From assembly GCA_026415395.1 (NCBI GenBank), contig JAOAHD010000007.1:651304-715303 (forward strand): a stretch of 64,000 nucleotides of DNA, in the 5' to 3' direction. Shown in pieces: positions 34,979 to 43,307 of this stretch (positions within the stretch are counted from its first letter, which is position 1; each line of letters starts with the position of its first letter). Under the pieces are notes generated by a model, which searched no databases, had not been told where the DNA came from, and was given only the letters and a program-made list of their open reading frames with translations. Origin of the DNA: Candidatus Binatia bacterium. GTDB taxonomy: Bacteria > Desulfobacterota > Binatia > HRBIN30. Made by a program: the position numbers and the translations under genes.

Positions 34979-35116
34979 GGGGGCTTCCTTCTGCGACCCG
35001 CACCATCGTGCGGGATTCCGAAAGAGTCAATGGAGAAAGGCGCAGTCCCACGCCCCTTGCACCAAACGGCCCCTTTCAGCAATGGATGGGGTCGTGTTGA
35101 AAGGAGGTAGGTCACC

Positions 35117-35683
35117 ATGGCAGCGACACCGTCGAAAATGGTTCCCCTGGGTACGAAGGCTCCCTACTTCCGCTTGCCGGACCCGAGCGGGAAGTACTAC
35201 TCGCTCGACGATTTTGCGGACAAGCCAGCGTTGCTGGTCATGTTCATTTGTAACCACTGCCCTTACGTGAAGCATATCCGTTCGGCGCTGGCGCAATTCG
35301 CGCGCGAGTACATCCCTAAGGGACTCGCCATTGTGGCCATCAATTCGAACGACATTTCGCAGTACCCAGAGGACAGCCCGGAAAAGATGGCCGAAGAAGC
35401 CAGAGAGGCGGGGTATATCTTTCCCTACTTGTTTGATGAAACCCAGGAAGTGGCGAAAGCGTACGGCGCAGCATGCACGCCGGATTTTTTCCTGTTCGAT
35501 CGCGAACGGAAGCTCGTGTATCGAGGGCAGTTCGACGACAGCCGCCCCGGCACGGCGCTGCCACCGACTGGTGCAGATCTGCGAGAAGCGGTCGATGCGG
35601 TTTTGGAGGGCCGCCCGGTGCCGACCAACCAGAAGCCCAGCTTAGGCTGCAATATCAAGTGGAAGGCGACCGCAGCAGCCTAA
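35117..35683 (+). CDS. Thioredoxin-fold protein (AhpC/TSA-like redoxin)
   Basis: A 188-residue redoxin with an unusually strong ribosome site, GAAAGGAGGT (35098-35107), 9 nt before ATG 35117. A TlpA/AhpC-like fold carries CNHCPYVKHI (a CxxC pair) and the family-typical C-terminal phrase PSLGCNIKWK. No signal peptide is seen, so it is cytoplasmic. It may reduce disulfides or peroxides. It converges with the GNAT gene, and the stops overlap by CTAA. Confidence 0.87.
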   Translation: MAATPSKMVPLGTKAPYFRLPDPSGKYYSLDDFADKPALLVMFICNHCPYVKHIRSALAQFAREYIPKGLAIVAINSNDISQYPEDSPEKMAEEAREAGYIFPYLFDETQEVAKAYGAACTPDFFLFDRERKLVYRGQFDDSRPGTALPPTGADLREAVDAVLEGRPVPTNQKPSLGCNIKWKATAAA

Positions 35684-36660
35684 AACCGGTCGGAGATCCA
35701 ATATACGGTAGACTCGGGCGGAAACAACTCTTGCCACAACTCCATTCGTTGTAGCGCGGCAGTCGTAACTCCCAGTTTGGCAGCGAACTGCTCGGGCGAG
35801 ACCACGCGCCACATCCAGAAGACATCGTCGATGCGGCTCCCTACCAAGCCGTGTTGCTCCAGTTGTTGGAGCAGCGCGGGATCGTGTGCGAGCTGAACGA
35901 GCATGCCCGGGTAGTTTTGGCTGCCCTCGGCCTGGTGCTGCAGAAGCAAGGCGACTAGGGATTCGAGGTGTCCGGCACGGCAGCCGTATTCACTGACCAC
36001 GTAGAAATCCCACAGATTGGTTGCGCGAGCGTAGGCGACAACTTCGCCGTTTTGCTCGGCGACGAGGAAGCGCTCGCTGGGATTGCCTGCGTAGCGCAAC
36101 TGACCCGCCCAATACGCGGGGTTGCGGAGAGTGGGGCCGCGAAAGCGCGAGCTGTAGCCATCGTAGATCTGCTGCACGGCGGGTAGGTCCGACGCGGTAA
36201 ACGGCCGCAGGTTGTAGCGGGGGATTTCTCGGCAGGGGCCACTCGGGGGAAAGTAGAACAAGTACCGCAGGTGACTCCGATACCCGAGCCGAGCGTAAAA
36301 CGCGATCCGCACCGCAAACAGCAGGGAGACGTCGAAGCCGTGCCGGGGAAGTTGGGCGATGCCGAATTCGAGTAGTCGCGATGCAATGCTGCGGCCGCGA
36401 TAGGCGGGCGTCGTAAACACGTTCCCGACCCCGGCAACGTCCAGCACGGCGCTGTCCAAACGGATCTGTTTGCGGAACACTTGAAAGGTGCTGATGAGCT
36501 TGCCCTCGACTTCGGCAACGAAACACAAGTCAGGGGTAAATGTTGGATCGTGAAGGAGATAGCGGGCGAAAAACTCGCGATCGTTGTACCACTCGGCGAG
36601 CAGGTCGAGGACTGCGTCGCGTTCATTGGGGTCAATGGTGCGCAGAACAACGTCGGACAT
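35680..36660 (-). CDS. GNAT-family acetyltransferase
   Basis: A 326-residue protein with an N-terminal GNAT fold: LISTFQVFRKQIRL, VGNVFTTPAYRGRSIASRLL (acetyl-CoA loop of the RxxGxA/G type) and FYARLGYRSHL. A second, less conserved domain (~150-326) has RFLVAEQNGEVVAYAR, so a tandem or Eis-like layout is possible. A longer open frame continues upstream, but ATG 36660 (MSDVVLRTIDPNERDAVLDL) gives a normal GNAT start. The substrate is unknown. Confidence 0.8.
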   Translation of the reverse strand: MSDVVLRTIDPNERDAVLDLLAEWYNDREFFARYLLHDPTFTPDLCFVAEVEGKLISTFQVFRKQIRLDSAVLDVAGVGNVFTTPAYRGRSIASRLLEFGIAQLPRHGFDVSLLFAVRIAFYARLGYRSHLRYLFYFPPSGPCREIPRYNLRPFTASDLPAVQQIYDGYSSRFRGPTLRNPAYWAGQLRYAGNPSERFLVAEQNGEVVAYARATNLWDFYVVSEYGCRAGHLESLVALLLQHQAEGSQNYPGMLVQLAHDPALLQQLEQHGLVGSRIDDVFWMWRVVSPEQFAAKLGVTTAALQRMELWQELFPPESTVYWISDRF

Positions 36661-36791
36661 CGTGTGCTGAGCTGACACACCGGGCCCTGAACCGCAAGCA
36701 CGCCTGGTGTTGCGGGGGCGAGTTTTTGCAGCATGGCTTGTGGGCGCCCCGAAACGGAGCTTGAGTAGCCCCTCAAGAAAACCGCGGCTGC

Positions 36792-37967
36792 TCAGGTCCC
36801 GTTCCGAGAATCTGTGAGGGCTTCCAGGATGCCCGACCAACTCAGCAGGTGGATGCCGATCACCATGACCGCGCTTGCAAGTGCCAGCACCAGCGCTTCG
36901 ATACCGAGCGCTCTTAGGTCGAGCCCAGATCCAAAGGTGACGAGCGCGAGAACGACGGCGCCGGAAAGGTAGAGCCAGGCGGCGACGCGAAGAGGCGGGG
37001 CAAGGGCCGAAGCGGAAAACTTCAGCGCTACGGACACCCGAGCGAGAATGGGCAGAACGAGTTTTTGCAAAGCCCAGAGCGAGAAAGCGGAGAAGCCGGA
37101 GCAGCCGCCAAGCCAGCTGGCTGCGTAGGCAAAGCGCCCAGAGACGAGCAGTGACGTGAGAGCAGCAAGCAACGTGACTGCGGTGAGGATGCGGATATCG
37201 CGCACGGCGCGGTGCCCTGCTGGGTTCAGCGATCCCGTGGACGGAACTGTCAGGTTTGCGCCAGAATTGGTAGTTTGGCGCGGCTCCACGATGGGTACCC
37301 ATTCCGGTAACGCCACGAGAATAACTTGGTTTTCGCCATCGGGGTTCCGCTGTGCCGCCACGATTGCGTTCCACCACGATGCCAGCAGAACTTGCGGGGC
37401 CATGCCGGGCAACTGTTTTGCGGCGCGGTACGCGACAGCCTTCGGTGCCGCAAAGGCGGCGATGGTGCGGTCCCGCGGGTTGAGTTGATCGCCACCGAAT
37501 TGGCACGCTGTGCCCAGGCGGTCGCTGACGACTCCGACAATGGGCTGCCGGGCAAAATCGAGGGTATGTAAGATGCTGTCGAGGTAGTGTGCGTGTTCGA
37601 GCGCGGGGGTTCCCGCCACTACGATCCAATCACCTTTGGCCGAGCTCACGGTTCGAGCTAAAAACTCGCCCCAGTGTTCACGGAGGCCGCGGCGAATCAA
37701 TTTGACTGGTCCAAGGGTTTTCGTCTTGCTTTGCTCGGTGGTGCGGCTTCCCTCGTCGACGACGATGAGCTCGACAAAATGGCCACGCTTCTCTGTCCAC
37801 GGGCTCAGAACATCCAAAAGGCGGGCGAGATCGCGTGGAACCTCTCCCGGAGGCAACAGCGGGCAGAGAATCGAGACTGATAAAAACTTGGAGGAATGAT
37901 TTCTTGGGGAGGTGTGCGGAGCTTCCTTCACGATGCCTATTTTCGCCCACGCGCCGACCTTGGTCAC
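36792..37967 (-). CDS. GT2-like protein with C-terminal membrane segments
   Basis: Up to 391 residues, starting at GTG 37967 or at GTG 37931 within it. Residues ~28-110 follow the start of a GT2 glycosyltransferase fold (VSILCPLLPPGEVPRDLARL, VELIVVDEGSRTTEQSK, KGDWIVVAGTPALEH). The family DxD motif is not apparent where expected. The C-terminal third has four or so hydrophobic helices. It may be a degenerate or atypical inner-membrane glycosyltransferase. Neighbours give no pathway. Confidence 0.6.
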   Translation of the reverse strand: MTKVGAWAKIGIVKEAPHTSPRNHSSKFLSVSILCPLLPPGEVPRDLARLLDVLSPWTEKRGHFVELIVVDEGSRTTEQSKTKTLGPVKLIRRGLREHWGEFLARTVSSAKGDWIVVAGTPALEHAHYLDSILHTLDFARQPIVGVVSDRLGTACQFGGDQLNPRDRTIAAFAAPKAVAYRAAKQLPGMAPQVLLASWWNAIVAAQRNPDGENQVILVALPEWVPIVEPRQTTNSGANLTVPSTGSLNPAGHRAVRDIRILTAVTLLAALTSLLVSGRFAYAASWLGGCSGFSAFSLWALQKLVLPILARVSVALKFSASALAPPLRVAAWLYLSGAVVLALVTFGSGLDLRALGIEALVLALASAVMVIGIHLLSWSGILEALTDSRNGT

Positions 37968-37989
37968 GAAGAAAAATGCAGGGTCGTCT

Positions 37990-39351
37990 CTACGATCGTT
38001 GTGGTGTTTGGGCGCGCGGCTTCTTACGCCGCTTCGCAGCCTGCCTGGTGCATTGCCGCTGCGGGCGGGACGGTGGTTGCGCGCCGAACGGTTGGGAGTG
38101 CCCGGATATTTTAGGACACTCCGAGGCGATCACCCGCATCACATTCCACGCGTAGTAGATTTCGGGATAGAGTAGGGGCTTCCCACTGTTCAGGATCGCG
38201 CCGGCAATCTGTCGCTCTGGGTCAGCCCAACCGATCATATTGGTGAACCCTAGGTGCCCGAACGCGTGTCGGGTGTCAGGGCCGTACAAGCTCACATAAT
38301 CGGCCCCAAGCATGAACCCCAACGAGTACCGCAGCGGCAAACCGAAGCTGAGATCGATCTCCCAACTGGTTTGTTCCAAGGTCGCCCGGCGCACTGTGCG
38401 GCGGTCGAAAATGCGAACACCATCGAGCTCACCGCCGTTGAGCAAGAGTTGGTAGAAGCGGCTCAGCTCTTCGGCAGTCGTGACGATGTTTCCGGCGGGA
38501 ATAATCGCGCGCAAGAAGCGCGGGTCGTTCGACATTGCGGTGGCGGTACGGACGTCGGTTCCGAGCGCTTTGTGCAGCAGGGTCGAGAAGGGCGGCAGAG
38601 GTGGCGGGCCGGTGAACGCATTGTGCGCGACTCGGGAGAGGTCTCGTTCTTCCACACCGTAATTCATCCAGCGGAAATGCAAGGGCTCGCGGATCGTGTG
38701 GGTTAGGAAGGTGCGGATGCCCGTACCGGTGACCCGTTGCACCACCTCGCCGAGCACGAAGCCTCCCGTAATGGCGTGATACGCCACCACCCGCCCGGGT
38801 GGCCAAACCGGTTTCAGCTCGCACAGTAACTCAACGATTGTTTCCGGGTGCTCCAGATGTCCGAGGTCCATCGCCTCTGGCGGAAGGTTCGGAATGCCTG
38901 CTCGGTGGGCGAGCACGTGGCGGATCGTGATCCATTCTTTGCCGTGGCGAGCGAACTCCGGGATGTATTCCGCTACCGGGTCGTCGAGATGGATGAGCCG
39001 TCTCTGGTCGAGGAGGTGGATGACCATGGCGGTCACAGCCTTGGATGCAGAAAAGATGGTGAACGGGGTGTCAATGGTGCAGGTCGCTTTGGGGACGCTC
39101 GGCGGATCCTGTGGTGCGTTCCCTCGGGCGTATCCGAGCGCACGGTGTAAAAAGATTTGCCCGTTGCGGCGCAAGCAAATTTGGAAAGCTGGGTGCATGC
39201 CGGTGGCGAAGAACGCCGTGACCGCTTGCCAAATGGCATCCACGCTGCGCGTGGTGAGCCCGACCTCGTGTGGCGCAACCTCTTCGCCGATTTGCGTGAC
39301 GGTGTTCAGGTCTTCCGGAATCCGGCAGCGCTGGACCAGCCCATCGATCAT
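37990..39351 (-). CDS. Beta-lactamase-fold serine hydrolase
   Basis: A 453-residue EstB/class C-type hydrolase. The nucleophile motif SASK occurs in IFSASKAVTAMVIHLL, with a YHA motif (AYHAITGGFVLGE) at the second catalytic site and HLGFTN as the KTG-equivalent. No signal peptide is seen, so a cytoplasmic esterase is more likely than a beta-lactamase. The tail is basic and Arg/Gln-rich. ATG 39351 overlaps the tetR stop by ATGA, so the two are one operon, probably regulated by the upstream TetR protein. Confidence 0.87.
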   Translation of the reverse strand: MIDGLVQRCRIPEDLNTVTQIGEEVAPHEVGLTTRSVDAIWQAVTAFFATGMHPAFQICLRRNGQIFLHRALGYARGNAPQDPPSVPKATCTIDTPFTIFSASKAVTAMVIHLLDQRRLIHLDDPVAEYIPEFARHGKEWITIRHVLAHRAGIPNLPPEAMDLGHLEHPETIVELLCELKPVWPPGRVVAYHAITGGFVLGEVVQRVTGTGIRTFLTHTIREPLHFRWMNYGVEERDLSRVAHNAFTGPPPLPPFSTLLHKALGTDVRTATAMSNDPRFLRAIIPAGNIVTTAEELSRFYQLLLNGGELDGVRIFDRRTVRRATLEQTSWEIDLSFGLPLRYSLGFMLGADYVSLYGPDTRHAFGHLGFTNMIGWADPERQIAGAILNSGKPLLYPEIYYAWNVMRVIASECPKISGHSQPFGAQPPSRPQRQCTRQAAKRRKKPRAQTPQRS

Positions 39352-40124
39352 GACACGCTCTCGTCTTGGCTTGAAGTGACTCCGCCGGGGATTGCGCTGG
39401 TGTTGGTTGCTTCAGCAGCCACGCTTCCGTCAGCGGGCTCATCGAGAGGAACGCCGACTCTGCCGGCCGTGGTCTCCCTGTCGTCGCGGAACAAGAAGCG
39501 GCACACCATGTCGGTGACCGCCTCCACTGTGGGGTTGATTTGCTCCTCTAAGCCGCTGAGCACCACGCGCGACGTCGTCCATTCCACCGCCGCGTGGATC
39601 ACAAACGCTGCCGTAGACAAATCCTGGACGCGCAGCTTTCCCTGTGCAGCGAGCGCTTCGAACAACTGGATCATTGCCCCCTTGATGCGCTCTTCAATCG
39701 CTTCGACGGCTTTACGGAACTCTGAATCTTTGAAGTACCGTTCCCACAAAATGCGTTGAATACCGGGTTGAATCCGGCGCGTATGGAACAAGGTGTCGAT
39801 GAGTGTCCGCACACTTTCCCGCAAGTCTCCTGCCTGCCAGCGCGACGGGTCGAGGCTCTGCACCACGTAGTCGGTGATTTCCTCCGTGGTGCCGTCGAGC
39901 AGCTCGAGCAAGATGGCCCGCTTATCGGGAAAATACCCGTACAACGTGCCGACCGCAATGCGGGCCTTGCGGGCGATCGCGGCCGTCGTGGTTTCGTCGT
40001 ATCCTTTGGTTTCAAAGCAGGCAACCGCCGCCTTGAGGATCTCCTCGCGCGTACGTCGGCTTCGCGCTTGCTGGGGGGTGCGAATCGGGGTGCGGCGTAA
40101 CTTTGGCTTGCGGGCCATGGCCAT
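39348..40124 (-). CDS. TetR-family transcriptional regulator
   Basis: 258 residues. The N-terminal helix-turn-helix domain (~15-65) reads RSRRTREEILKAAVACFETK then TTAAIARKARIAVGTLYGYFPDKRAILLEL. A C-terminal ligand domain follows, then a Ser/Thr/Ala-rich tail. ATG 40124 or 40118 may be the start. It is transcribed divergently from the diiron protein gene, and an inverted repeat lies in the shared gap. Autoregulation plus control of the divergent gene is the simplest reading. Confidence 0.93.
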   Translation of the reverse strand: MAMARKPKLRRTPIRTPQQARSRRTREEILKAAVACFETKGYDETTTAAIARKARIAVGTLYGYFPDKRAILLELLDGTTEEITDYVVQSLDPSRWQAGDLRESVRTLIDTLFHTRRIQPGIQRILWERYFKDSEFRKAVEAIEERIKGAMIQLFEALAAQGKLRVQDLSTAAFVIHAAVEWTTSRVVLSGLEEQINPTVEAVTDMVCRFLFRDDRETTAGRVGVPLDEPADGSVAAEATNTSAIPGGVTSSQDESVS

Positions 40125-40134
40125 TCAGTCCTGT

Positions 40135-40159
40135 ATGTGAAGCGAAATCGAGTTCACAT
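40135..40159. promoter_or_regulatory. Candidate TetR operator (inverted repeat)
   Basis: ATGTGAA (40135-40141) and TTCACAT (40153-40159) form a perfect 7-bp inverted repeat with an 11-nt spacer. It is placed between the tetR start and the promoter of the divergent gene. The size and position fit a TetR-type operator. Confidence 0.6.
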
Positions 40160-40164
40160 TCCTA

Positions 40165-40193
40165 TTGACTTTAGAGTCGTCTTGCCGTAATTT
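40165..40193 (+). promoter_or_regulatory. Sigma-70-type promoter for the diiron protein gene
   Basis: TTGACT (40165-40170), 17-nt spacer, TAATTT (40188-40193), ending 44 nt before the ATG at 40238. The -35 matches 5 of 6 consensus bases. It is just downstream of the candidate operator. Confidence 0.6.
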
Positions 40194-40237
40194 GCGAAGC
40201 ACGCTCGCTACAGAAGCACCGTCCAGGGAGGAAGATC

Positions 40238-41263
40238 ATGGGGCTTGCCGCAGAAAAAGTGGGTAACCGGCCGCAAAGCGCGGAGATGCCGAACGATACG
40301 CTGCTTGCTGCATACGACATCACATACGTCTGGAACTATGGCAGCGTCAAGGAAGGCTTGCGTGACCTTTACGAAAAGGCCAAGCGCGAACAGTGGAACG
40401 GGACGACACAGTTGAAGTGGGATACTCCGGTCGATCCGGAGGCGGAAATCATCCCGCAGGCGTACAACCCGCTGGAAGATTACGGTCCGTACAAGAAGCT
40501 AACGCCGCGGCAAGTTGCGCATCTGCGTCATGCCCAGCTTGCATGGCAGCTCTCGCAATTCATGCATGGGGAGCAGGGGGCGCTGATTGTGGCGTCGGAG
40601 TTGGCCGGAGCGGCTCCCTGGATGGATGCAAAGTTGTATGCGGCCACGCAGACGATGGACGAAGCTCGCCACGTCGAGGTGTTTAGTCGCTACCTGCAAG
40701 AAAAATTGGAATGGCAGTGGCCAATTAACCCGAATCTCAAGCACCTCTTGGACTTGATTATTTGCGACCGCCGCTGGGACATGAAGTACCTGGGCATGCA
40801 GATCTTGGTCGAGGGGCTCGCCATGGCAGCGTTTTCGAATATGTATCAGCTTGCGCAAGAGCCGCTGATTAAGGACCTCGTACACTACGTCATGCGTGAC
40901 GAATCCCGCCATGTCGCGTTTGGGGTGTTGTCCTTGAGGGGTTATTACCTCGATATGGCCGCAAACGAGTTACGCGATCGGGAGGACTTCGTTATCGAAG
41001 CCTGTCGGCTGATGCGCGATCGTTTGCTGGCGGAAGAGGTCTCTGAGTACATTGGGTTCAACAAGCATGAAGTGCGCGAAATTGTTTTGCAGTCGCCAGT
41101 GATGCGGATGTTCCGCGAATCGCTGTTCTCCCGCATCGTGCCAAACTTGAAGAAGCTCGGGTTGCTGACTCCGTACGTGCGCCGCCACTTCGACGAACTC
41201 GGCATTCTGCAGTTCGAAGACATGGATCCCGAAGCTGCGGACCGTGCGATCGGCCTTGCCTGA
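40238..41263 (+). CDS. Ferritin-like diiron protein
   Basis: A 341-residue protein with a four-helix diiron site: E112 (MHGEQG), E142 and H145 (MDEARHVE), E192 (ILVEGLAM), E222 and H225 (RDESRHVAFG). The spacing is that of ribonucleotide-reductase-like oxygenases and oxidases. GGGAGGAAG precedes ATG 40238. It likely uses dioxygen to oxidise a hydrophobic substrate or acts as a desaturase-like enzyme. The divergent TetR-hydrolase pair suggests inducible catabolism. A strong terminator ends the unit. Confidence 0.85.
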   Translation: MGLAAEKVGNRPQSAEMPNDTLLAAYDITYVWNYGSVKEGLRDLYEKAKREQWNGTTQLKWDTPVDPEAEIIPQAYNPLEDYGPYKKLTPRQVAHLRHAQLAWQLSQFMHGEQGALIVASELAGAAPWMDAKLYAATQTMDEARHVEVFSRYLQEKLEWQWPINPNLKHLLDLIICDRRWDMKYLGMQILVEGLAMAAFSNMYQLAQEPLIKDLVHYVMRDESRHVAFGVLSLRGYYLDMAANELRDREDFVIEACRLMRDRLLAEEVSEYIGFNKHEVREIVLQSPVMRMFRESLFSRIVPNLKKLGLLTPYVRRHFDELGILQFEDMDPEAADRAIGLA

Positions 41264-41286
41264 CCGTTCCCTCCCCCCGACCCCCG

Positions 41287-41330
41287 CGACGGGTCCGTTG
41301 GTCTTCGGGCCAACGGACCCGTCGTTTTTT
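41287..41330 (+). terminator. Strong intrinsic terminator
   Basis: CGACGGGTCCGTTGG (41287-41301) pairs perfectly over 15 bp with CCAACGGACCCGTCG (41310-41324), with an 8-nt loop. TTTTTT (41325-41330) follows. It is the clearest Rho-independent terminator in the window and isolates the diiron gene from ilvB. Confidence 0.95.
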
Positions 41331-41410
41331 GCTGGCAGTTTGCATTCGCAAAGAGTGAAAATGTACGCTACGTTGCTGCTCGTTTTTTCGGAAGCGAGGA
41401 GACAGAAGCT

Positions 41411-43285
41411 ATGGCAACAGCGAAACCCTCTCGATCGATGCAGCGTGCTCGTGGCGAAGCGGCACACTTGAGCGAGGTCGCGCAAGCTCCGCACCCCCGC
41501 GCGGGTGTGGAGATGACGAATGCCGACGCCATTGTGCAGGTACTCGCCGACGAGGGGGTGGACACTGTATTTGGTTACAGCGGCGGGGCGATTTTGCCCA
41601 CCTACGACGCGATTTTTCGTTACAACGAAGAACACCGGGACAACGAGATGCGCTTAATCGTGCCCGCCACGGAGCAGGGGGCGGGCTTCATGGCAGCAGG
41701 ATACGCGCGCTCAAGCGGTCGCGTGGGGGTGTTCATTGTGACCTCAGGTCCAGGGGCGACCAATTCGGTGACGCCGATTCGCGACTGCCAGGCTGATTCC
41801 GTACCGGTCGTGCTGATTACGGGGCAAGTTCCGCGCGTGGCGATGGGAACAGATGCTTTTCAAGAGGCACCGGTCTTTAACATCATGTCCGCGTGTGCCA
41901 AGCACGTGTTTCTCGTGACCGACGAAACCAAAGTGGAGGCAACGATTCGCACTGCGTTTCGTATTGCCCGCAGTGGCCGGCCTGGGCCTGTGGTGGTGGA
42001 CATCCCGCGCGATGTGCAATTGGCGAAATGCACGTTTCGTGGCAGCGGTGTCTTGCGCTTGCGGGGATACGACGAACGGCTTGCCGCGCTCGAACGGTCG
42101 ACGTTGTCCCCCCGCGATGCCGAGGCGTTCTTCCGGTTGCTGGAGAGTTGCGAGCGCCCGCTCCTGTACGTGGGGGGCGGAGTCATCAATGCGAATGCGG
42201 CCGAAGAGCTGCGCGCGTTTGCGGATCGTTTCGGCATCCCAGTGGTGACGACTTTAATGGGCATCGGGGCGTACGACACCAGCGCCGAACTCTCCTTGCG
42301 CATGCTGGGAATGCACGGCACCGCGTACGCGAACTACGCGGTTGAAGATTGCGATTTTCTCTTCGCCATTGGCTCTCGCTTCGACGACCGCGTGGCCGGT
42401 AAGGTCAAGGAGTTTGCCCCGCACGCGAAAATCGCTCACCTCGACATCGATGCTTCCGAGATCGGCAAGGTCAAAGCTGTCGACTGGGCTCACGTTGCCG
42501 ATGCGAAGCGTGGGCTCCAGCAGCTCCTGGAAGCTGGGCGCGACTTCGAGAAGGATTTCAGCCGTTGGCGCGCCTATGTGCTGGAACTGAAGCGGAAGTA
42601 TCCACTGAACTGGAACCGGGAATCGCCCCGGATCCAGGCTGAGTACGTGCTTTCAACGCTGAACGAAATTACCCGCGGCGAAGCCATCGTGACCACGGGA
42701 GTCGGTCAACATCAGATGTGGGCAGCGCAGTACCTCGACTTCCATCGCCCGCGAACCTGGCTGACTTCGGGCAGCATGGGGACCATGGGTTTTGGGCTGC
42801 CAGCGGCCGTGGGTGCGCAACTTGCCAATCCGGGAGTGCTGGTCATCGATGTGGACGGCGATGGCAGCTTGCGCATGAACCTCGGAGAACTGGAAACGTT
42901 GACCACATACGATATCCCGGTGAAGGTTTTGCTGCTGAACAACTTGGGAGATGGAATGGTGCGGCAGTGGCAAGACCTGTTTTACGCCAATCGCTACTCG
43001 GGTTCCGACAAGAGCCTTCACAAGAAGGACTTCGTCCGTGCAGCGGAAGCGGACGGCTTTGCCTTTGCCAAGCGGATTACGGAAATCCCCGAGGTGCGCC
43101 CAGCCTTGGAGGAATTCGTGAACTATCCGGGGCCAGCGCTTCTCGAAGTCATGGTCGATCCCAACGCGCATGTTTACCCGATGGTGGGGCCCGGCATGGG
43201 CTACAAGGACATGATCACCGGCAAGTTCATCCCGAGCCGGGATAAGGGACCGAAGACCACGGAAACTCCGCCAGGCTATTTCTGA
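41411..43285 (+). CDS. ilvB: Acetolactate synthase, large catalytic subunit
   Basis: A 624-residue TPP enzyme that condenses pyruvate units in branched-chain amino acid synthesis. The activating Glu is in VPATEQGAGFMAAGYAR. The FAD/central domain and the TPP-metal motif DVDGDGSLRMNLGELET...NNLGDGM are visible. The N-terminal ~30 residues are extra and basic, and no targeting signal is recognised. No ilvN regulatory subunit gene is adjacent, which is unusual because they are normally paired. GCGAGGAGACAG precedes the ATG. Confidence 0.93.
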   Translation: MATAKPSRSMQRARGEAAHLSEVAQAPHPRAGVEMTNADAIVQVLADEGVDTVFGYSGGAILPTYDAIFRYNEEHRDNEMRLIVPATEQGAGFMAAGYARSSGRVGVFIVTSGPGATNSVTPIRDCQADSVPVVLITGQVPRVAMGTDAFQEAPVFNIMSACAKHVFLVTDETKVEATIRTAFRIARSGRPGPVVVDIPRDVQLAKCTFRGSGVLRLRGYDERLAALERSTLSPRDAEAFFRLLESCERPLLYVGGGVINANAAEELRAFADRFGIPVVTTLMGIGAYDTSAELSLRMLGMHGTAYANYAVEDCDFLFAIGSRFDDRVAGKVKEFAPHAKIAHLDIDASEIGKVKAVDWAHVADAKRGLQQLLEAGRDFEKDFSRWRAYVLELKRKYPLNWNRESPRIQAEYVLSTLNEITRGEAIVTTGVGQHQMWAAQYLDFHRPRTWLTSGSMGTMGFGLPAAVGAQLANPGVLVIDVDGDGSLRMNLGELETLTTYDIPVKVLLLNNLGDGMVRQWQDLFYANRYSGSDKSLHKKDFVRAAEADGFAFAKRITEIPEVRPALEEFVNYPGPALLEVMVDPNAHVYPMVGPGMGYKDMITGKFIPSRDKGPKTTETPPGYF

Positions 43286-43307
43286 GCGTAGCGGCGCGGG
43301 GCGAACC

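Noticed and set aside
36661..37629. Upstream extension of the GNAT open frame to a 649-codon ORF
   Set aside because: The added ~320 residues are low-complexity shadow sequence overlapping the GT2-like gene. ATG 36660 gives a normal GNAT start.
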